Source: Aphelocoma coerulescens
Lineage: Eukaryota > Chordata > Aves > Passeriformes > Corvidae
Assembly: GCF_041296385.1 (NCBI RefSeq)
Contig: NC_091015.1
Span: forward strand, 94,472,004-94,536,003
DNA length: 64,000 nucleotides
Direction: 5' to 3'
Positions 1 through 15,300 of the stretch are shown here, one piece after another (positions within the stretch are counted from its first letter, which is position 1; every line of letters begins with the position of its first letter). A model generated the notes under the pieces. It ran no database searches and was not told where the DNA came from. It was given only the letters and a program-made list of their open reading frames with translations. Both the position numbers and the translations under genes were made by a program.

Positions 1-3000
1 CTTAACTAGCAAGGAGAAGTACTGATTGAGCATAAGGATGTAGTCTAAAAATGAAGGAGAAAATATGTTCTATGCCTTAACTTGATGTGATGATGTAACG
101 AAAATTACTAAGAGAATTTAAAGATAACAAGTACACAGTGTTATTGTAATGATACAGAAAGCTGTGTATTAATGTAAAAGCCTGTTTTCCTCCCTATAGT
201 TTTTAGATATTACACTAGATTTCATTGTGTCTACTATACTATGGACAAAAGTCTGAGAAGGGTTGGAATCAGTACTTATATGTTCTTTCTCTCTATTTAT
301 ACAATAAGCTGATTTATTCTTCTTGTCTTGTTTTTAATGGGAAGAGTCTAATGAAAAATTCTGGCATGCTGATAATAATAGGGCAGAATACAAATGGCTG
401 TTTTTCTCTAGCTTGAGAAAAAAAAAATCAGTATTTTGCTGCATGCTAATCTATATTACAGAAAATATTAAAAAATATATTTCTAATTTGATTCTGATAA
501 TAGCATATAAAATGATGTTTGTTAAGGAAGAAGAGGATTATGATTAGTTTAATGAATGGAATCAGAAATTAAAAAAGAAAAGGGAAAAGCATTTACAGTA
601 TATAATTTACTGAAAAGATTTTCTGGTATCATGCCATCACTAATGTTCATTTAATTTAGGCCCGTAAAACTGAAATCTGACAGATTAACCGAATTTCAAG
701 CAAAATCAATTTCCTAAGACGGGAGCTTGTTTTGTGTTCTACAATACATACTATAATTAAAAATTATAACATGTTTTTCTTTCATCTATTGTTTATATAT
801 ATTGTTTCTCTCTTCAGTAAAAGCTTAGGACCTGGATAAACAAAACTGAATGATAATGTCCAGAATTTAGATTTGGAAATCTACTAAGTGATGTTGATGA
901 GGGAAGAACAGTCATTATACTGCACATTAAAAAAAAAAAAAAAAGTCTGATTAAAAGACAAGAATCCTAATATGGATTTTTTTTTTTTTGTCTTCCAGTT
1001 GGATTGGTTTTGGTTCCACAGATACAGAGATGAGGAGGAGGAGGAGGGAGGTGGAAAGGTCTATGAGTTGTTTAGTGAATACAGTAGAGTCTCTGTGTTA
1101 ATGGGAACTTGAAGTGTTCAGGGTCAGCACTAATGGATAAAGTTGCAAGATAAGGATGAAACTGAGTAAGAATATTAAATGATGCATTCTCACTTTGTCC
1201 TCACTGTATGAAATCTGAAGGTCAGGGGGTGGGATACCCACTCAGACTGGGTGCTTTACATAGGCACAGCACTAGAACCCTGTGTGTACAGTTACTGCTG
1301 GGGACACTTTATTTCCTGATGCAAACTGAGTAAGGATGCTCTAATATAGTTCTAGCTTAAGAGCATTAGATGTCTGTTGTTTTTTTTCAGCTGTCCATAT
1401 TTAACTTTTTCTTCTTCATCGTCGGGGCCCATTGCAGACAAGATGTTTCTATCCAGCTACAGGGTTCATGCTGAGTAAATGTGCCTGAAATTACCCCTGA
1501 GTGGGTTTCATTATCTTCTGACTGAACCTGGCCTAATACCAAAAGCCCAGTGTCTTGTTTCTCAAAAGACAGCAGCTGCACCAAAAGAAAACCTTGTACA
1601 TTAATTTTCCTAGCAAAAGAAACCTCAGGCACACCTCTGAGCATCAACAGCATCTAGACAATATTTCACTGTGAATAGTATTTCTCTATGTTAGTATTAA
1701 TTAAATAAGGAAGCCATTGCTTCTGAATGGTTATACAAAAAGAACAGCATTATTCAATCCATATCTTATGGTAAAGATAACCATAGAAAAAGGATTTAAT
1801 TTGACATAGATGTGGCTGGAAACTCAGCCAGTAAAAATTTTTTATATAAGTCATTTAAAAAGTCCTATAAGTGGATATAAATCAATGAACCAGTACACTT
1901 CTGTTCCTTCTTTCCCCTATAATCCTACTTTTTGCTAACTCTTTGTTTAGAGAGGTGTCTACAGGCAGATAACTGCTGTGGCACCATCCAAACCAATCAA
2001 GATATGGTGATTTTATATCTTTTCCATTAAGAGCAAAGGACCATTCTAGTTATTCCACGGCAAGGTTTGTCATAATCATGTTAATTTATCTTTTGATAGC
2101 ATTAAAATATATTTTCATGCTGTGGTTCATTATGTAAAATGCAGAATTTTTTCTTGCCAGACTCCTGAATCTAGTTAACAGGAGATACATATTTATATTT
2201 TCACTAGTGCTGGTATTTGTAGATCCTGCAGTTAATGCATTTACTTTGTGTCTAAATGATTAATCACATATTTAGTTCTTTTAATCAGAAATGTAGAAAA
2301 CCACTAAGAGGAAAAACATTCTGTTACTCAGAATCTTTTGAAAACTTTTTTCTTTCAAAGCTCAGATTTTTTTATTATTAAGTATCTTCATTTTGACAGG
2401 TTTTTCTGTACATGTAAATCAGCATCATTGAGTGTTGAATTAGATGTTGGAATAAATAGGATAGATTTAGTGTCATTATGGGTAATGAGACACCCTTGCA
2501 ATCAAGCTTGCTTCTTAGCAATGAATGTAATTTCAAGTAATGCTGTGGTGCTACAAAGTGAAGGCCAAAGTCTCTTAAATCAGGATAATTTTATACTTTT
2601 TCGTGTATTGTCTTTTAAGTTACTGGGCTTTAATATCCTGTGTTTGGTGTTACTCTTGTTGTTTGGAGAATGCAGGCATGTGTATGTGTGTGCATAGACA
2701 TACAAGGCATGCAGAGCAACATTTCCCTCTCTCTCAAGTCCTGCCTCTTCAATATTCAATGTGTTTGATATGAATATAATATTGGATATAATATAATGTC
2801 CAACATGAGCACCGTATGGTTTGAAATGTGTCTCCTTAGAGCACCTGCTACTGAAAAGATGAGAGAACTAAAACTGCTCAGCATTAATTCTCATGGACCT
2901 GTCTTCCTCATGGGTTTGTCTGTTGACCTTGACACACACACTGTTACACCAGTGACATGCTGGTGGCTGTGCTAACCCAAAAGGGACACAAATTGTGCCT

Positions 3001-3154
3001 TGTGTGGGGAGGTGCTGCACTAAGTAACCATGGCAAAGAGACTCAAACTCCTCTTCCAGTGGCCTTGAGGCTACATGCATTTGTTTTGTATCCCAAGGGT
3101 GAAGCCTAGGGCCATGGGATTTGTTAAGGAACATTCAAATCTTTTTCTTAACAG
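1..3154 (+). other. ABCA13-like intron (upstream part)
   Basis: This is AT-rich intron sequence before the first exon in the window. I looked for the Walker A exon (a GxxGxGKT-like translation) and did not find it, so that exon lies further upstream. Only homopolymer runs and a short GGA-rich purine tract near 1030-1055 stand out. No transposon is recognisable by eye. Confidence 0.7.
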
Positions 3155-3305
3155 GTGTGAAATGGATATACTGTCTGCTAGCTCTGAAGGTATTCTCATT
3201 GGATATTGTCCACAGCAAGATGCCTTGGATGAACTTTTAACAGGTTGGGAGCATCTTTATTATTACTGCACACTGCGTGGAATTCCAAAGCAGGATATCC
3301 ATAAG
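3155..3305 (+). CDS. ABCA13: ABCA13-like exon: Q-loop of NBD2
   Basis: The exon follows the acceptor ttcttaacag and ends AAG|gtaatt. Its first base completes a codon begun in an unseen upstream exon (acceptor phase 2), and it ends in phase 0. It encodes 50 full codons including [16 protein letters not shown], the Q-loop region that couples the nucleotide-binding domain to the membrane domain, then the helical region [20 protein letters not shown]. The residues before the Q-loop ([12 protein letters not shown]) are a variable linker. No stop or frameshift is present. Confidence 0.9.
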
Positions 3306-6300
3306 GTAATTATCCCAAACAGCTTTGCAGAGGGAGCTATTTCCAGGTTGGACTGTGGGGTTTATGGAACAGCTGTACCTTTTTAACATGAGGAACTATC
3401 CAATACTTCATCTTAACAACTTTAGTTAAAAACTTTAATGTTTCTCATTACCATTATTTTATTTAAATAATGTGGATTTTTTTTCTGTCTGTTATGCCAG
3501 TTCAAAACACAATAACATCACTGCAGATAGTAAAAATAACATTACTGCAAATGAAACTTTGGGCACAAAAACCCTAAAGGAAATTAAATTCATGAATGGT
3601 TCAGTGCCTTCAGTATCACACTTAAAGTACTGGGAGAAAGGTCCACATGTTTTGAATCATGTACCTCTGAAAAACTCTATTCTTCGGAGATATGGTGTTT
3701 CTGGATGAGAGCCTGGTGAAAATAAGCGATTCTTGCAAGTCTTTGCCTCTTGTCTTGGGCAGTATCCATTGTCCAGGACAAAGCCTGGACTTTTAACTGT
3801 CTTAACAACATTTCCTTCAGAGTGCTTAAAAATCATCATTCTTTTTTTTGATAATTCAGAAATTATCAGTCTTTTTTTTGATTGTTTACCCTTCATAGCG
3901 TATTGGTGTTAAATTTTACTTCAGACTACTAGCAGAGTACTGAAAACTTAAATATGTTTCCCTCGATACAAAAGAAATCTATTAAGAGATGGTTGATATG
4001 GCACTAAAGCCCTCAACTATAATTACCTGTTTTCTCCATGAAGTGGCAGCTCCTCTATAGCAGTTAGGGAAGAGTTCCTCAAGTGGTGTGGTACATCCCA
4101 TACATGTCCCTCTTCAAATGGATGAAAATAATTCATTTAGATATGAGTTATGTTACAAATGTTAACCTTCCTGGACCTCAGATGACCTAAGTATAGGCTT
4201 AGACTATTCTTTATAGTCAGCCTTCTGTGCCTTAGCATCACATTTGTAAAAGAGAGATCATTCTTCCTTTCAGTTGTCTTAATTTTTGTCTGCATAGATT
4301 GCAGAGCAGACTTTGTTGCCATATGCTTGCGATCAAGGTATCAAAGCACTCCTGCAAATAATATTTAGCTGGTCTGGTTTGCCTCCATCAAACACTGAGA
4401 TGCAGCTATCTCAGAGGAAAACAAATGTTTTTGTCAGTGGGCCCTCCCGACTGTGTGGCACTGCTGTCGAGTGCTCAACAGCTGCCGTGTTTCAACCCAG
4501 AAATGGCTGATGCCTGGAGAAAGTGAGACTTTTAGCTGCCTATAAAGAAAATAAGGCTTTGGAACGCTTTAGAGGAGCAGCTGTGTGGAAATGTAAGCTG
4601 TTATTTTCTCATCATTCCCTCCTGCCTATGATACAGCACTCCAAGCCTGCCTCTGAATATTTACCAGTGACTGTTTACACTAATATGCACAGACATGTAT
4701 ATTCTAGAGAGTACCTTGATTTGATAAGGAAAGAAACATACATTTACTTTGTTTTTTAAGAAATTGGTGAGCAGTCAGGTGACTTACAGGTTGTGCTGCT
4801 GCTGAAGTTGTCTATTGAAGCACTAACTTCAAGGACCAAATCATTTGCTAGACAGATTTAGCAGCAGCAGGAGTTAAGTGCCTGACATAAAGTTGAGTGC
4901 ACTTAATGTTCCAAAACAGTAATTAAATGAATGGAAAAGGAGGAGAAAAATGGGTCATTTAATATCAATGTTAAGCTTCACATGTAATGTGAAGTTTTGT
5001 TATACTTGACAAATCTGCTCTGAAAATTTCCTTTTGCTGCAAAATTGAAAAAATTACAGTAAAGCTTTTGGGTTATTTAGAGATACTGATTTAGCATAGT
5101 ACTTTTAATTCTTATGTTTTTTTCTTTAACATATCAACTTCCTAGATCTCAATTTGTTCTAAAATACAGAACTCAGCTTGTTAAAAATTAAAATTATTAG
5201 CACAATATCAAATGACGTCCCTCAATAGCATTAAGTCTTCTGTTGCAAATCTCAAAAGAATCTTTATCAGGTCTTCTGAGGCAACTGTTTGGAATGTCAG
5301 TATCCTTTCTCTATACATTAACTCTCCAGGAAGATTTTTGCTCTGATTCTAGAATCTCAATGATTTCCTTACATTTTCTATTCTATAGGTTCTGGAAATG
5401 TGAATCTGTAAATTCATTTATTGTTCATTATGTTTACTTTTTTGCTAGCAGAATTAGTCTGTACAGTTTTATGAGATTTTGGGACAAAAAATATTGTTCC
5501 CCAGAAGCTTGACAATGTGTATACACTTTCCAAATATAAGAAATCTAACAATTCTGAGTTTACTCGGAAGCCAAATAAATACTGTTTTGTGTGGAATTGA
5601 TGAATGATTGCTATTCAGGATGTTCAAACCACACTGCATCCACTTACTCAGAACCTGACACTTTGAATGACTGCTTTGGACATGAAAAGTTATTTTTCAG
5701 ATGACTCTAGAATACAATCCATGTTTATTATCATTTATACTGGGTATAATTGGGCCAGTATTCAGTATTGGGCCATATTTGCTTTACAAGGATTTGTTTA
5801 AATAAATAGCAAGAAGTTATATGCATTGTATTTAGTGTGTCAGAAATGATGAAAACCAATACACTGATGGGTACAGCCTTTCAAGTCAGGATAGACCCAT
5901 TATGATGTTTCTAGTCTTTGAACAGATTGAGTCTTTACTAACTCCAAGTTTTTCTGGAAGACACTCTGACTGAAGGTCCTTAGCACCACTTATCTCTTTA
6001 CTTGATTATTAGATGTAATTTTTAAAGGGAGTGGAAAGCCATAGGCATTAGTGGTTACGCAATTGCTGCTTTTCAGTGGAATGGATGTACCTCTTAGTTC
6101 CCTGGTGGATGGAGGATACCATGCCTATTTTGACCTTTACTCCCACAGATATTGGCATGTGAGCAAAAGTTGAGTTACCTTATAGTCTCTTCTGGAATGA
6201 CTGTTGTCTTTAGGAACTCCACAAAGTATTGGGGGATTTTGTTTAGATGCTACAGGTTGAAGGGTTCATTCCAGTTCCTGTTCTAAAGCTAGTTGAACTA

Positions 6301-9300
6301 GCCCAAAATAATTTAGGGGAAAATACTTTGCTAAATGTGTTAGAATTTATGAGAAAAAAAGTAAATAGTTTTAAGGAATGTTGGAATATAGGGAAATAGC
6401 TGGCTGATAGATGTGAAGTCTGTTATAATTTTGACTGCTGGTGCAGGGAGGAAGGAAGGAAAGAGTTCAAATACATTATTTTAAATTAAATACATTATTA
6501 CATCCATGAATAGACTTTAAATATTTTTATGGTTCAAGTGTGCTTACAATGTATATATTTGCATATAACTGTATCTTTTAATTTGGCCTCAATGTTACCA
6601 ACTTGTTAAATAAATTGATGTATTTCCTTACTCTTCACTGCTGAAAGTCATTGAAACGTTATTGAAATAGAGTATCATGGTGAATATGACAAGGAGGGAC
6701 ACAAGGTGCTTGTGTATATGTCTCACATTCACCACAGGAAGGAAACCATTAGAACTGTAATTCTCTGGCCTAAATGTGTGTATCTGTATCTGAAGATTGG
6801 TCACATGTTTAATTCTGACATTCATTTAAAGAATTTAAGAGGGATTTTTGTATTTATTTTACAGTATACTATGATACAAACCACTGGCTACACAGACAAA
6901 TGAAATTATAATGGAGATATTCAAGCTCCTCTACAATATAGCTAATATGTAATATATACCTTATATGTAACACTTCTAGTTTCATTGAAATTACTGTTTT
7001 GTTGTTGTTTAGGTATTATTGATGAAGCTGAAACATTACTGGAAATCTTATGATATGCATTAAAGAAAAGAGAAAAAGTTTTGGGGTCATCTCTTGAAAG
7101 ATAATTGAGCTCCATATTCTTGTATTTGCTGAACCACGGTCTGCAGTGCTCTTTTGAAATGTAAGAGTTGAGGAGAGTAGCAGGAATAGGAGACTTTTTT
7201 AGGTGAAACTGGGCCATATTTAGGAATAAGAAAGTTGACCCTTCCTTCTCCTTTTATGTTGCTAATGTGATTCAGCTCCAAATCAGTTCTAATTTGATAT
7301 GTTTTGCACCAAAGGAGTGTATCTAGATATCAGGACAGATTGTGTTGTGCACTGTGGTGGTCTGCAAGGTTTATCTTGGAAGTTCTACACATTTAAAGCA
7401 GCAGCAAAGTGGGTACTATGAAATGATTCCCACCCCTCTCTTTTTACCTGTTTACTTTTTAAACCTTGTCTTGAAAAATTTTTATAGCAGGAGACTTGCC
7501 AGGCTTTATCTCCTTGTATGAAACAGGAGATGGTGTAGTCATGCTGAATGCTTGAGTACACACCAGAGAGAGGAGAATTCTATGTGTGGAATTGCAAACT
7601 TTGCAAAGTCAGTTCTTTTAAATGTTGCTCCCTACAAAGAGCTTTATGTTCATACCTGACACATGATTGAGTTCCCTAGGGGGTTACAGACTACAAGAAG
7701 ACCCATCTAATTTGAATGGTTTCTTTCTTTTCTCTCTGGCACTATTCCTTGACCTTCTAAATTCTTCCCCATGCAGCATTCATTGTCTCTTTAAAAGCAT
7801 GGCATTTTGCTGACTTTAGATGACACTTCAAAGCACTTAGAAAGACACTAGTCATAGCTAAAGGATAGTTTTGACTGCATTTCAGCTGTGCTGCATAGTC
7901 CTCTTTTGCTTATTGTTTAATAACTCTTGAAGCTTATTGTAGTTTAAAATGTATGTCAATTTTGGTGTAAACACGAGATTACGTATTTTTTTACTTTCTG
8001 GTCTTAAATTCTTATGAGCTTTTCTGTATAATTTGTGTGATTGTTGGTGGATGTGTAGGAGGATAATCCTGTAGTCACTAATATTCATGCATGTCCAGTG
8101 GTAGCAGCCAAGTCAGTTTTGTAGACAGGATAAGCTGTCCATCTTATGCTTTAGAGGACTTCACCTCTGTATGTTGCTTTGGTGTTAATGAGACATATAT
8201 TTGGAAGTGAAAAAAAACATATAACAAAACAATGCTTAGCTATTATATCTTAGAATATAGCTTAGGTGATTAACCATTTTTAAATCCACAGCAATAATTT
8301 CTAATTGGAAGTAAATTACTGTGAATTAACTTTGTTATAGCAGAAGCCTTGAACTTTTCAGTATAATATTGCCTGTGGCTAGTTTAACAGTTGGTTTTTT
8401 TTTTTTTAAGCCTCTCTGCATCTAATGTAGACAGAGTAATATTTCTGAAACGTGGCTTTTGTATGAGAACATGCACTGCTGTCAGGTTATACATCCAGGT
8501 ACCCCAAACCCAAGTGACTATGGATACCAGTCCAAGGATCATCACTAAAATGCTTTAGATTCTCATCACTGAAGCATTGTTCCTGCTTACAGACAACTTG
8601 CTCTCAGAGATGTCTCTTACTTTTATAAGTATTACTTGAAAAATCTTGCTAAAAGGGTCATGAATATCTTGATCTTTTCCAAAGGTGTTTGCATAAAACT
8701 CTTTTATAGAAAATATTATTATGCTTGTGGCAGTTTGTCTGCGATAGATAGTGAATATTAATTCACAATATTGTTTAATGAATTTTTTTTTCTATTGGAT
8801 TTTCTAATTAATTGGAGATTTTCCACTTGATATGACTGAGCCTTCCAGTCTTTCCTTGATTTTTGCTGGAGGTAAAGCGGAGAAGCAAAGCAAATGAACC
8901 ATACTGCTGGAAGTGCTCTGGCAGTTAACATTGGGCAATAAGTGCACCATGCAACTCCTTGTTTTAGGAGAATCTTCCAGCTCTCCTACATACAACATGA
9001 AGACACACTTGCTGTGTTACAAAGTTGATCACTCCTTGACGATAAACACTCCAGAAACCTATGCCAGATACCTGCTGCTTTGCAGGGTGCATCTGGCAGT
9101 AGCAAGTAGAAAAGTTGCTGCTGTGTCCCTCATGGTTTGAACAACATCTCCTTGGACAGTCCAGCAGTTGTAGCTGATATAGATGGATTAAGATTATTGC
9201 TACATTTAATATTGTCTACCAGCAGTATTTTAGGGAGCTCTGTATGTCAGGACTGTCTCTGTCAGGGTAAAGAAGAAAGGCCATAGGGGACAGCATGAGC

Positions 9301-12300
9301 GTTGTCTCCAGCTGTCCAGATCACACTTTCTTGTTTAACCAATTAAAACAAATCCATCTAAGGTCAGCTTACCCCTCTCAGTTATTATAAAGGGTATTCA
9401 ATCCTGTTACCTTTTGTCTTTAAGAAATTCTAAATCTGCAACTGTGACTTGCTTTTCTGACATTTTCATCTGTTTTTGTGGCCAATGGAGAATTTTTTTC
9501 TCTTGAATTCTCAGTTAGTCAGACATTTGATCAAATAAATAAATAGTGGAGAATAAGTTGAAATGAGAGACGTTTTAGATCATTGACCCATGGACACAAA
9601 CCAAATACTAATGACTGTGCTAAGCAGTGACAAAGCCAGGTTTTCTATATGAGAAAATCCTTATCATTTTTGAAGAACTAAGGGGTCTCAGAGCAGCTTT
9701 TTGTCTAAGACTCAAAAGTAGAAATATGCAGCAAGGGTGGATAAATAAGGAAAACAACATGTACATTTTCTTAACATGCATGAACAGAACATTCTTTCAA
9801 TCTAAGCACAAATGCTGCCTAATCTGGCTCATCTTTGTTTGCTTCCAAATTTGCAAACCACAGGTTGCAGAGGACCTTGTTAACCGGTTACACCTCAACG
9901 CCCATGCTGACAAACTGGTGAGAACATACAGTGCTGGCACAAAGAGGAAGCTTTCTACTGCTGTGGCTTTAGTTGGTAAACCCCAAATACTTTTACTGGT
10001 GAGTAAAAGTAATATTGTGGTTATGATAAATGGGCTACGTTGAATTTTGTTGTCTTGTATGTTGCTCTAAAGAAAATCAGGTTGTTTCCTGATCAGTCAC
10101 GGAGATGTTGATACACAGATGAACAACTGTCGTCTTTGTTCTGCTATATGAATGGCTTTAATTTTATTCTCCAGTGCTCACAAAAATAGAAAGTGAAATT
10201 GGTTTCTTTTTCCTTTTTTTTTTCTTCCTTGGAGCAACTGGGTGAGCAGAAAAAAAAAGCCCTAGACACAAATAAAATTGTAGCATTCCTTGGTCCAAAT
10301 ACGTGTTTAATTGACCCATGTTGTTTCAGGATACTCCTAATTCTTGCTGGATTGTATTTATTTCATAAATCTGTCTAGTTAATACATTTTGTTGCATTCA
10401 CAAGTCACACAATCAAGTAATACTTATGAATTATATTAATTTTAATAACTTTTCCGAGGTTATTTTGGTTCTTGCATGCTACTGCCCATTTAGGTCTGAA
10501 ACTGGCCACTCCAGTGTAAACAATGCCTTTTGTACTGAAGATCAGGGATCTACAAAGCTTTGAGAATTGCATCGTTGCATCACTACATGCTTGTTTGTAC
10601 CATTGCCTATTGTTTCATGAGAGAATATTGAACACCACTTTCTTAAAACATGGCTGGGAAGAGCTAAAAAAGTTCAGTAGTGCAACAAACCTTTCAAAAC
10701 AGTCAGGGGTAGGAAAGCTGCTCCTCAGAGTTTGGGGGGAAACCAGGGCTTCCAGGAAGAGATCACAGGCTAAGTTGAACCAGATAAAACTGTTGTTCTC
10801 TGGGGTTAATGTTTCAGAAGATTAGACACATTTTGCTGCTTCTGACTGCCTACCATTGCCTCACTTCTAAGCTGAAATATTTTATTTGCATTTTATGCTT
10901 TAACTGACCCTGGTTCAGCTCGTAAAAGGAGGAAATAATCTTAAATCAGTGCTTTTTCCTGATCTTAGGAAATGCTCCAACTGTCTTTATGACAGCGTAC
11001 TATTGCAAGTATCCATTTCAGCCTACTTCTTGCTGCAGGGCACAGACTGTTGCATATAAAATGAAAAGAGGAAAGAAAGATATCTAAGCATGTCAAATTC
11101 TTTAAAACATTTGCTGACTTTAGAAAGCTAGGAGATTTTAAAGGACTTTTTCAGTATTTTAAAAGGAGCTTTTTTTATTATTATTTTGTCTGAAAGCAAA
11201 GACACCAACATAAACTACTGAATCTGCTTCTAATGCATCCAGAATCATAGCTGTTAATTTGAGCAACATTGTGGGTTGCTTTATGTTTATTGCTTTTTAT
11301 GTTTTCTTTGTTAGCAATCCACAGATAGTGGGAGACTGAACAGAATTTTTTCACCTCTGACATTACTAAAATTAGCTTCAAACTGGATTTTTTGTTTGCT
11401 TTGTTTCTTGAAAACTTTGCTTCCAGGTTTTGGCTGGGATTCCTTGCTGAAAATACTTTGGTAAAGGCCATACCACTCTTAACAGGTGCTGACACCCCAT
11501 GGAATTCCACTGGATAAAAAAAGCAACTGGAAGAATTTCCTTCTTCCTAGTTTTGTGGTGACAGAGACTGGATTTGTCAATCAGATATCATTCCTTTTGC
11601 TTCCATGAGTGAATGAAGTAAAAATTTGGTTTAGTGAGGAAAGGAGGAATAGATAGGAAGGGGAAATGTAGATTTTGTAGCAGCACATCTTTTTCCATGA
11701 AAGCCATCCGAGTGGGAAATGGGTTTGCCAGATGGTTTGCACTAACTGAATTAATGTTATTTAATCCTGTGAATTCTCTCTACTGTGGGTGAAAATTCGT
11801 CTTTAAAGAGTGTGGGAGTAACTGGTAGAGGATGTCAAATCCAAACCTCTTATCAAACACCTGGATATGGGATAGGCACTGTAGGCCTCTGGGAGCTATA
11901 GGACTTCTCCCGTTGTTTGTGCTCATGGCAAATGTGTATGCAGATCAGAAACAGTCACTGAACTCTTCCAGAAGTGAGAAAAACCACTTGCCCGTCTCTC
12001 TTATCAAAAAGAGCAAGTTTATATAATTAAACATATATAATATAAATATTGATAACTATACATATATTAGATATGAAATATATAAGTATAATAAGCATTT
12101 ATAAATACACATAGATTTATATTTTGTTTATATTTAAACACTGTTTATGTATAATGCTTCTTTACTAAAATGTGCCTTCCATAAATTTAGACATTGAACT
12201 GTATGTGTTAAAGCAAAACAGTGGTCAGGGTGTCACTTAAGTTACCTTCTGAAAATGTAACATTTAAAGAGAAAAATATATGATTTTCTCGTGAACTGTG

Positions 12301-15300
12301 TAAATTCTTCATGCTGGGCAGAAGCTGTGGTATGCTTTTCCGTGCTGCTGCGTCATTTTCATTTTTCCTGTAGGATGAGCCCAGCTCTGGGATGGATCCC
12401 TGCTCTAAACGCTACCTTTGGAAAACCATCCTGAAGGAAGTTCAGGATGGCTGTGCAGCTGTGCTGACATCCCACAGGTAAGACCCTTATCCCAGCAGCC
12501 AGTGTATTCCTGTGCTGCAGAAGAGTATATTCTGAAGACATGCTCAGTCTGCTGTGAAATACAGAATAAGTCTCAACATTTTATAGTAATTCCTTCCTAT
12601 CCATGAAAAGGAACCTGTTTAAATCCCAAATATTTTTCATATTTAATTTTTAAAGAATAGAATGTTGCTCAAGGGGCCTCAGGCACAGAAAAGATGTTAT
12701 TGATTCTTCTTTTTCTGTGCTCTTTTACTCAGTGTTGTAGTGTCTCTTCTTGCTTGGCACATCAGGTTACCTTTTGCAGCTGCCCACCTTAAAAATCCTT
12801 AAAATAGGAGGGGTGAGTGAAAAACCTTCTGATTTTATTAAGTTTCTGCTTTGCATCAGTGTATGAAAAGAGTCAGCCATGGCATCCTGAAGATGGATTC
12901 ATCAGCTATTCACTTATGCACTACTGGAAATGGTAGGAGGGACCCCATCCTCTTAGAAGAGTCCATCTACATTAAATGTCTTGTCAGTTCTCTGATATGG
13001 TCACTGGTATATTGATTTAATGGAGGAAACATCAATACTGTTTTGTAACATCTATAGTGAAGTGGAATTAATTAAATGTTCCCTTAGGTAGTATGTATAT
13101 ATATAGTATGTATAATTATATATAAATATATACATATCTGTCTTTAAATGAGGGAGAGATCATGCAAACATGTCCATAGAAGAAACAACTCAAAAATCAA
13201 AACTGCAATGAAACATTTAGCCAAACGAGATTTGAAGTATAGATGAATTAATAAAGAAATGCAGCTGAACTTCCCTGTTCAATGTTTTCTATTTTCAATA
13301 TTTTTAGATATTCTTAAAATGTATTTGTTGTCCCAGTCCATTATTGATGGAAAAATGCTCCAAAAAGTTTCTAGTATTTTACTTATGGAAGCTGAATTTT
13401 GAAAATCAGGTACCCATGTTGGATGGCCAAGTGTTTACCAGCACACTCATTTAGGGAACATGGGTTATGCATTGTGAATTCAGCTCAGTGGTTTTCAGGA
13501 AACAGTACGCTTTGACTTTTCAGTCCAGATTAAGAACCTTTAGTTGTCAAACACCAGCTAAACAGAAGAGACCTGTGGTCTCATTACTAATAGGCTGTAA
13601 ACAAACAAACAAAGTCCATCAAATTGTACTAACTACACATTTAGCTCTACAAATGAATGACTTGAAGCAGGCATAAGTAAAGTGATACTGTTCACATTGT
13701 TGTGCCAGGGTGAAGAAAGGAGAAATTGTTTTATACTATTTATGCAATTTTCTGAAGGCCATTGGGGCTTTATTTGAGATGAGTTACTTGTATAAGTACA
13801 GGAATTTTACATATGAAGTGAACATTCATACATGTCAGCAAATATATGTGTAAGGTATAGAGATGCTTTGCTGTGTAAAAATCAGGTTTTGAGAACTGTT
13901 TACTTAATTTTCAGAGACAATTTTTTACTTACATTTCAGAGACAAAACTTCTGTTTTAGAAGGGGAAGCGTGAGGCTTTATCCACTGTCCCTAGAGCTGT
14001 AAATTTGTGTAATATTGCCATAGCTGCGGAGCGTTATGCCAAGGGGAGCATTAGGAGTTACTCAGTGAATTTCCTGATTAGTGGGAAGATGTGTTAGCTC
14101 TCTCCCTGTCTCTCTCAGACATAGCAGCTTGGCAGTTCTCACCACAGCCCTGTCATATTATAAGGAAATTGTTCCTAGGGGTGTACTTAATTACCAGCGC
14201 TCGTTCAGCCAAAGTACTTTGGTTTGGTCTGGCCCATGGCTGAGGCACACAAGACATCTCTTGTTTAGCTGTCTCAGAAGGGTTGGGGAGGGAACACAGT
14301 GAATTGTAGGAGCATAAAACATCTTTGACTCCTCTTTGAGATGGTGGGTACATCCTGACTGCTTCCCTATGTCTAAAGTGCTTCTTTGAAAGAGTTGTTC
14401 ACACAATTCACATAATATGTAGGGTTGCAGCCCATCTTCCATAAGCTTTATAAATCAAAGCTATTTATCATCTGAAGCAGTCACATCTAGGAGGACCCTG
14501 CTTTTCTATTCAGCTGCATTTCCATGTCCTAAATTCTCTTTGGATTGTAGTGCTTTGGATCTTCTTCTATGCTGCAATCAGGCTGAGGGTAACTCTTTTT
14601 CATGGGTATGTACTGTGCAAAAGGCAAGCTGAGCAAGCTTACTTAATTCTTCTGCCTTTATCCTTTAACTCAGAATAATCATAAACAGGATTAAAGAGTT
14701 CGTGAGTTCATGGCTCACTCAGTGTCATTCCTGAGACTGCTTATTCAGCATTTGCCTATGGTAATGGTACCTTTATATTTTGACCAGAATTGTCCAATTA
14801 TTTATGGACGAAAAATATAAATAATGGTTTAAGTCTGTCTTCTAGCTGGGTTAATAACTATTGGTATATACTGACTAGGGTTACAACTTTGACTGTTATC
14901 TTTTAAAGTCAAAGTTTTTGTGTACCTGTTTTTGCAGCTGTCCAGATTCTTCTACTTCAACTAAAATTAGGTATAAACAATGTTCTCTACTAATTATTTT
15001 TTCTCCCCCTCAATTTATTTTTCAGCATGGAAGAATGTGAAGCTCTCTGCACAAGGCTTGCTATTATGGTCAATGGAGCTTTCAAGTGTCTTGGTTCTCC
15101 CCAACACATTAAAAACAGGTATTGTTCATCGACATCAAATCTTCTGCGTCTACATCCACTCTAAAAGCTGGCTAGATGCTTTAGTAGTGCTAAGTCATAA
15201 GCACTTATGACTGCTAAGAACATCTTCTTTTTCCTGCCATCACTGAAGTTGAAAAAGAGCCAGTTAGGATAACTTAGCAAGCTAAAATGACATGTGGCAT

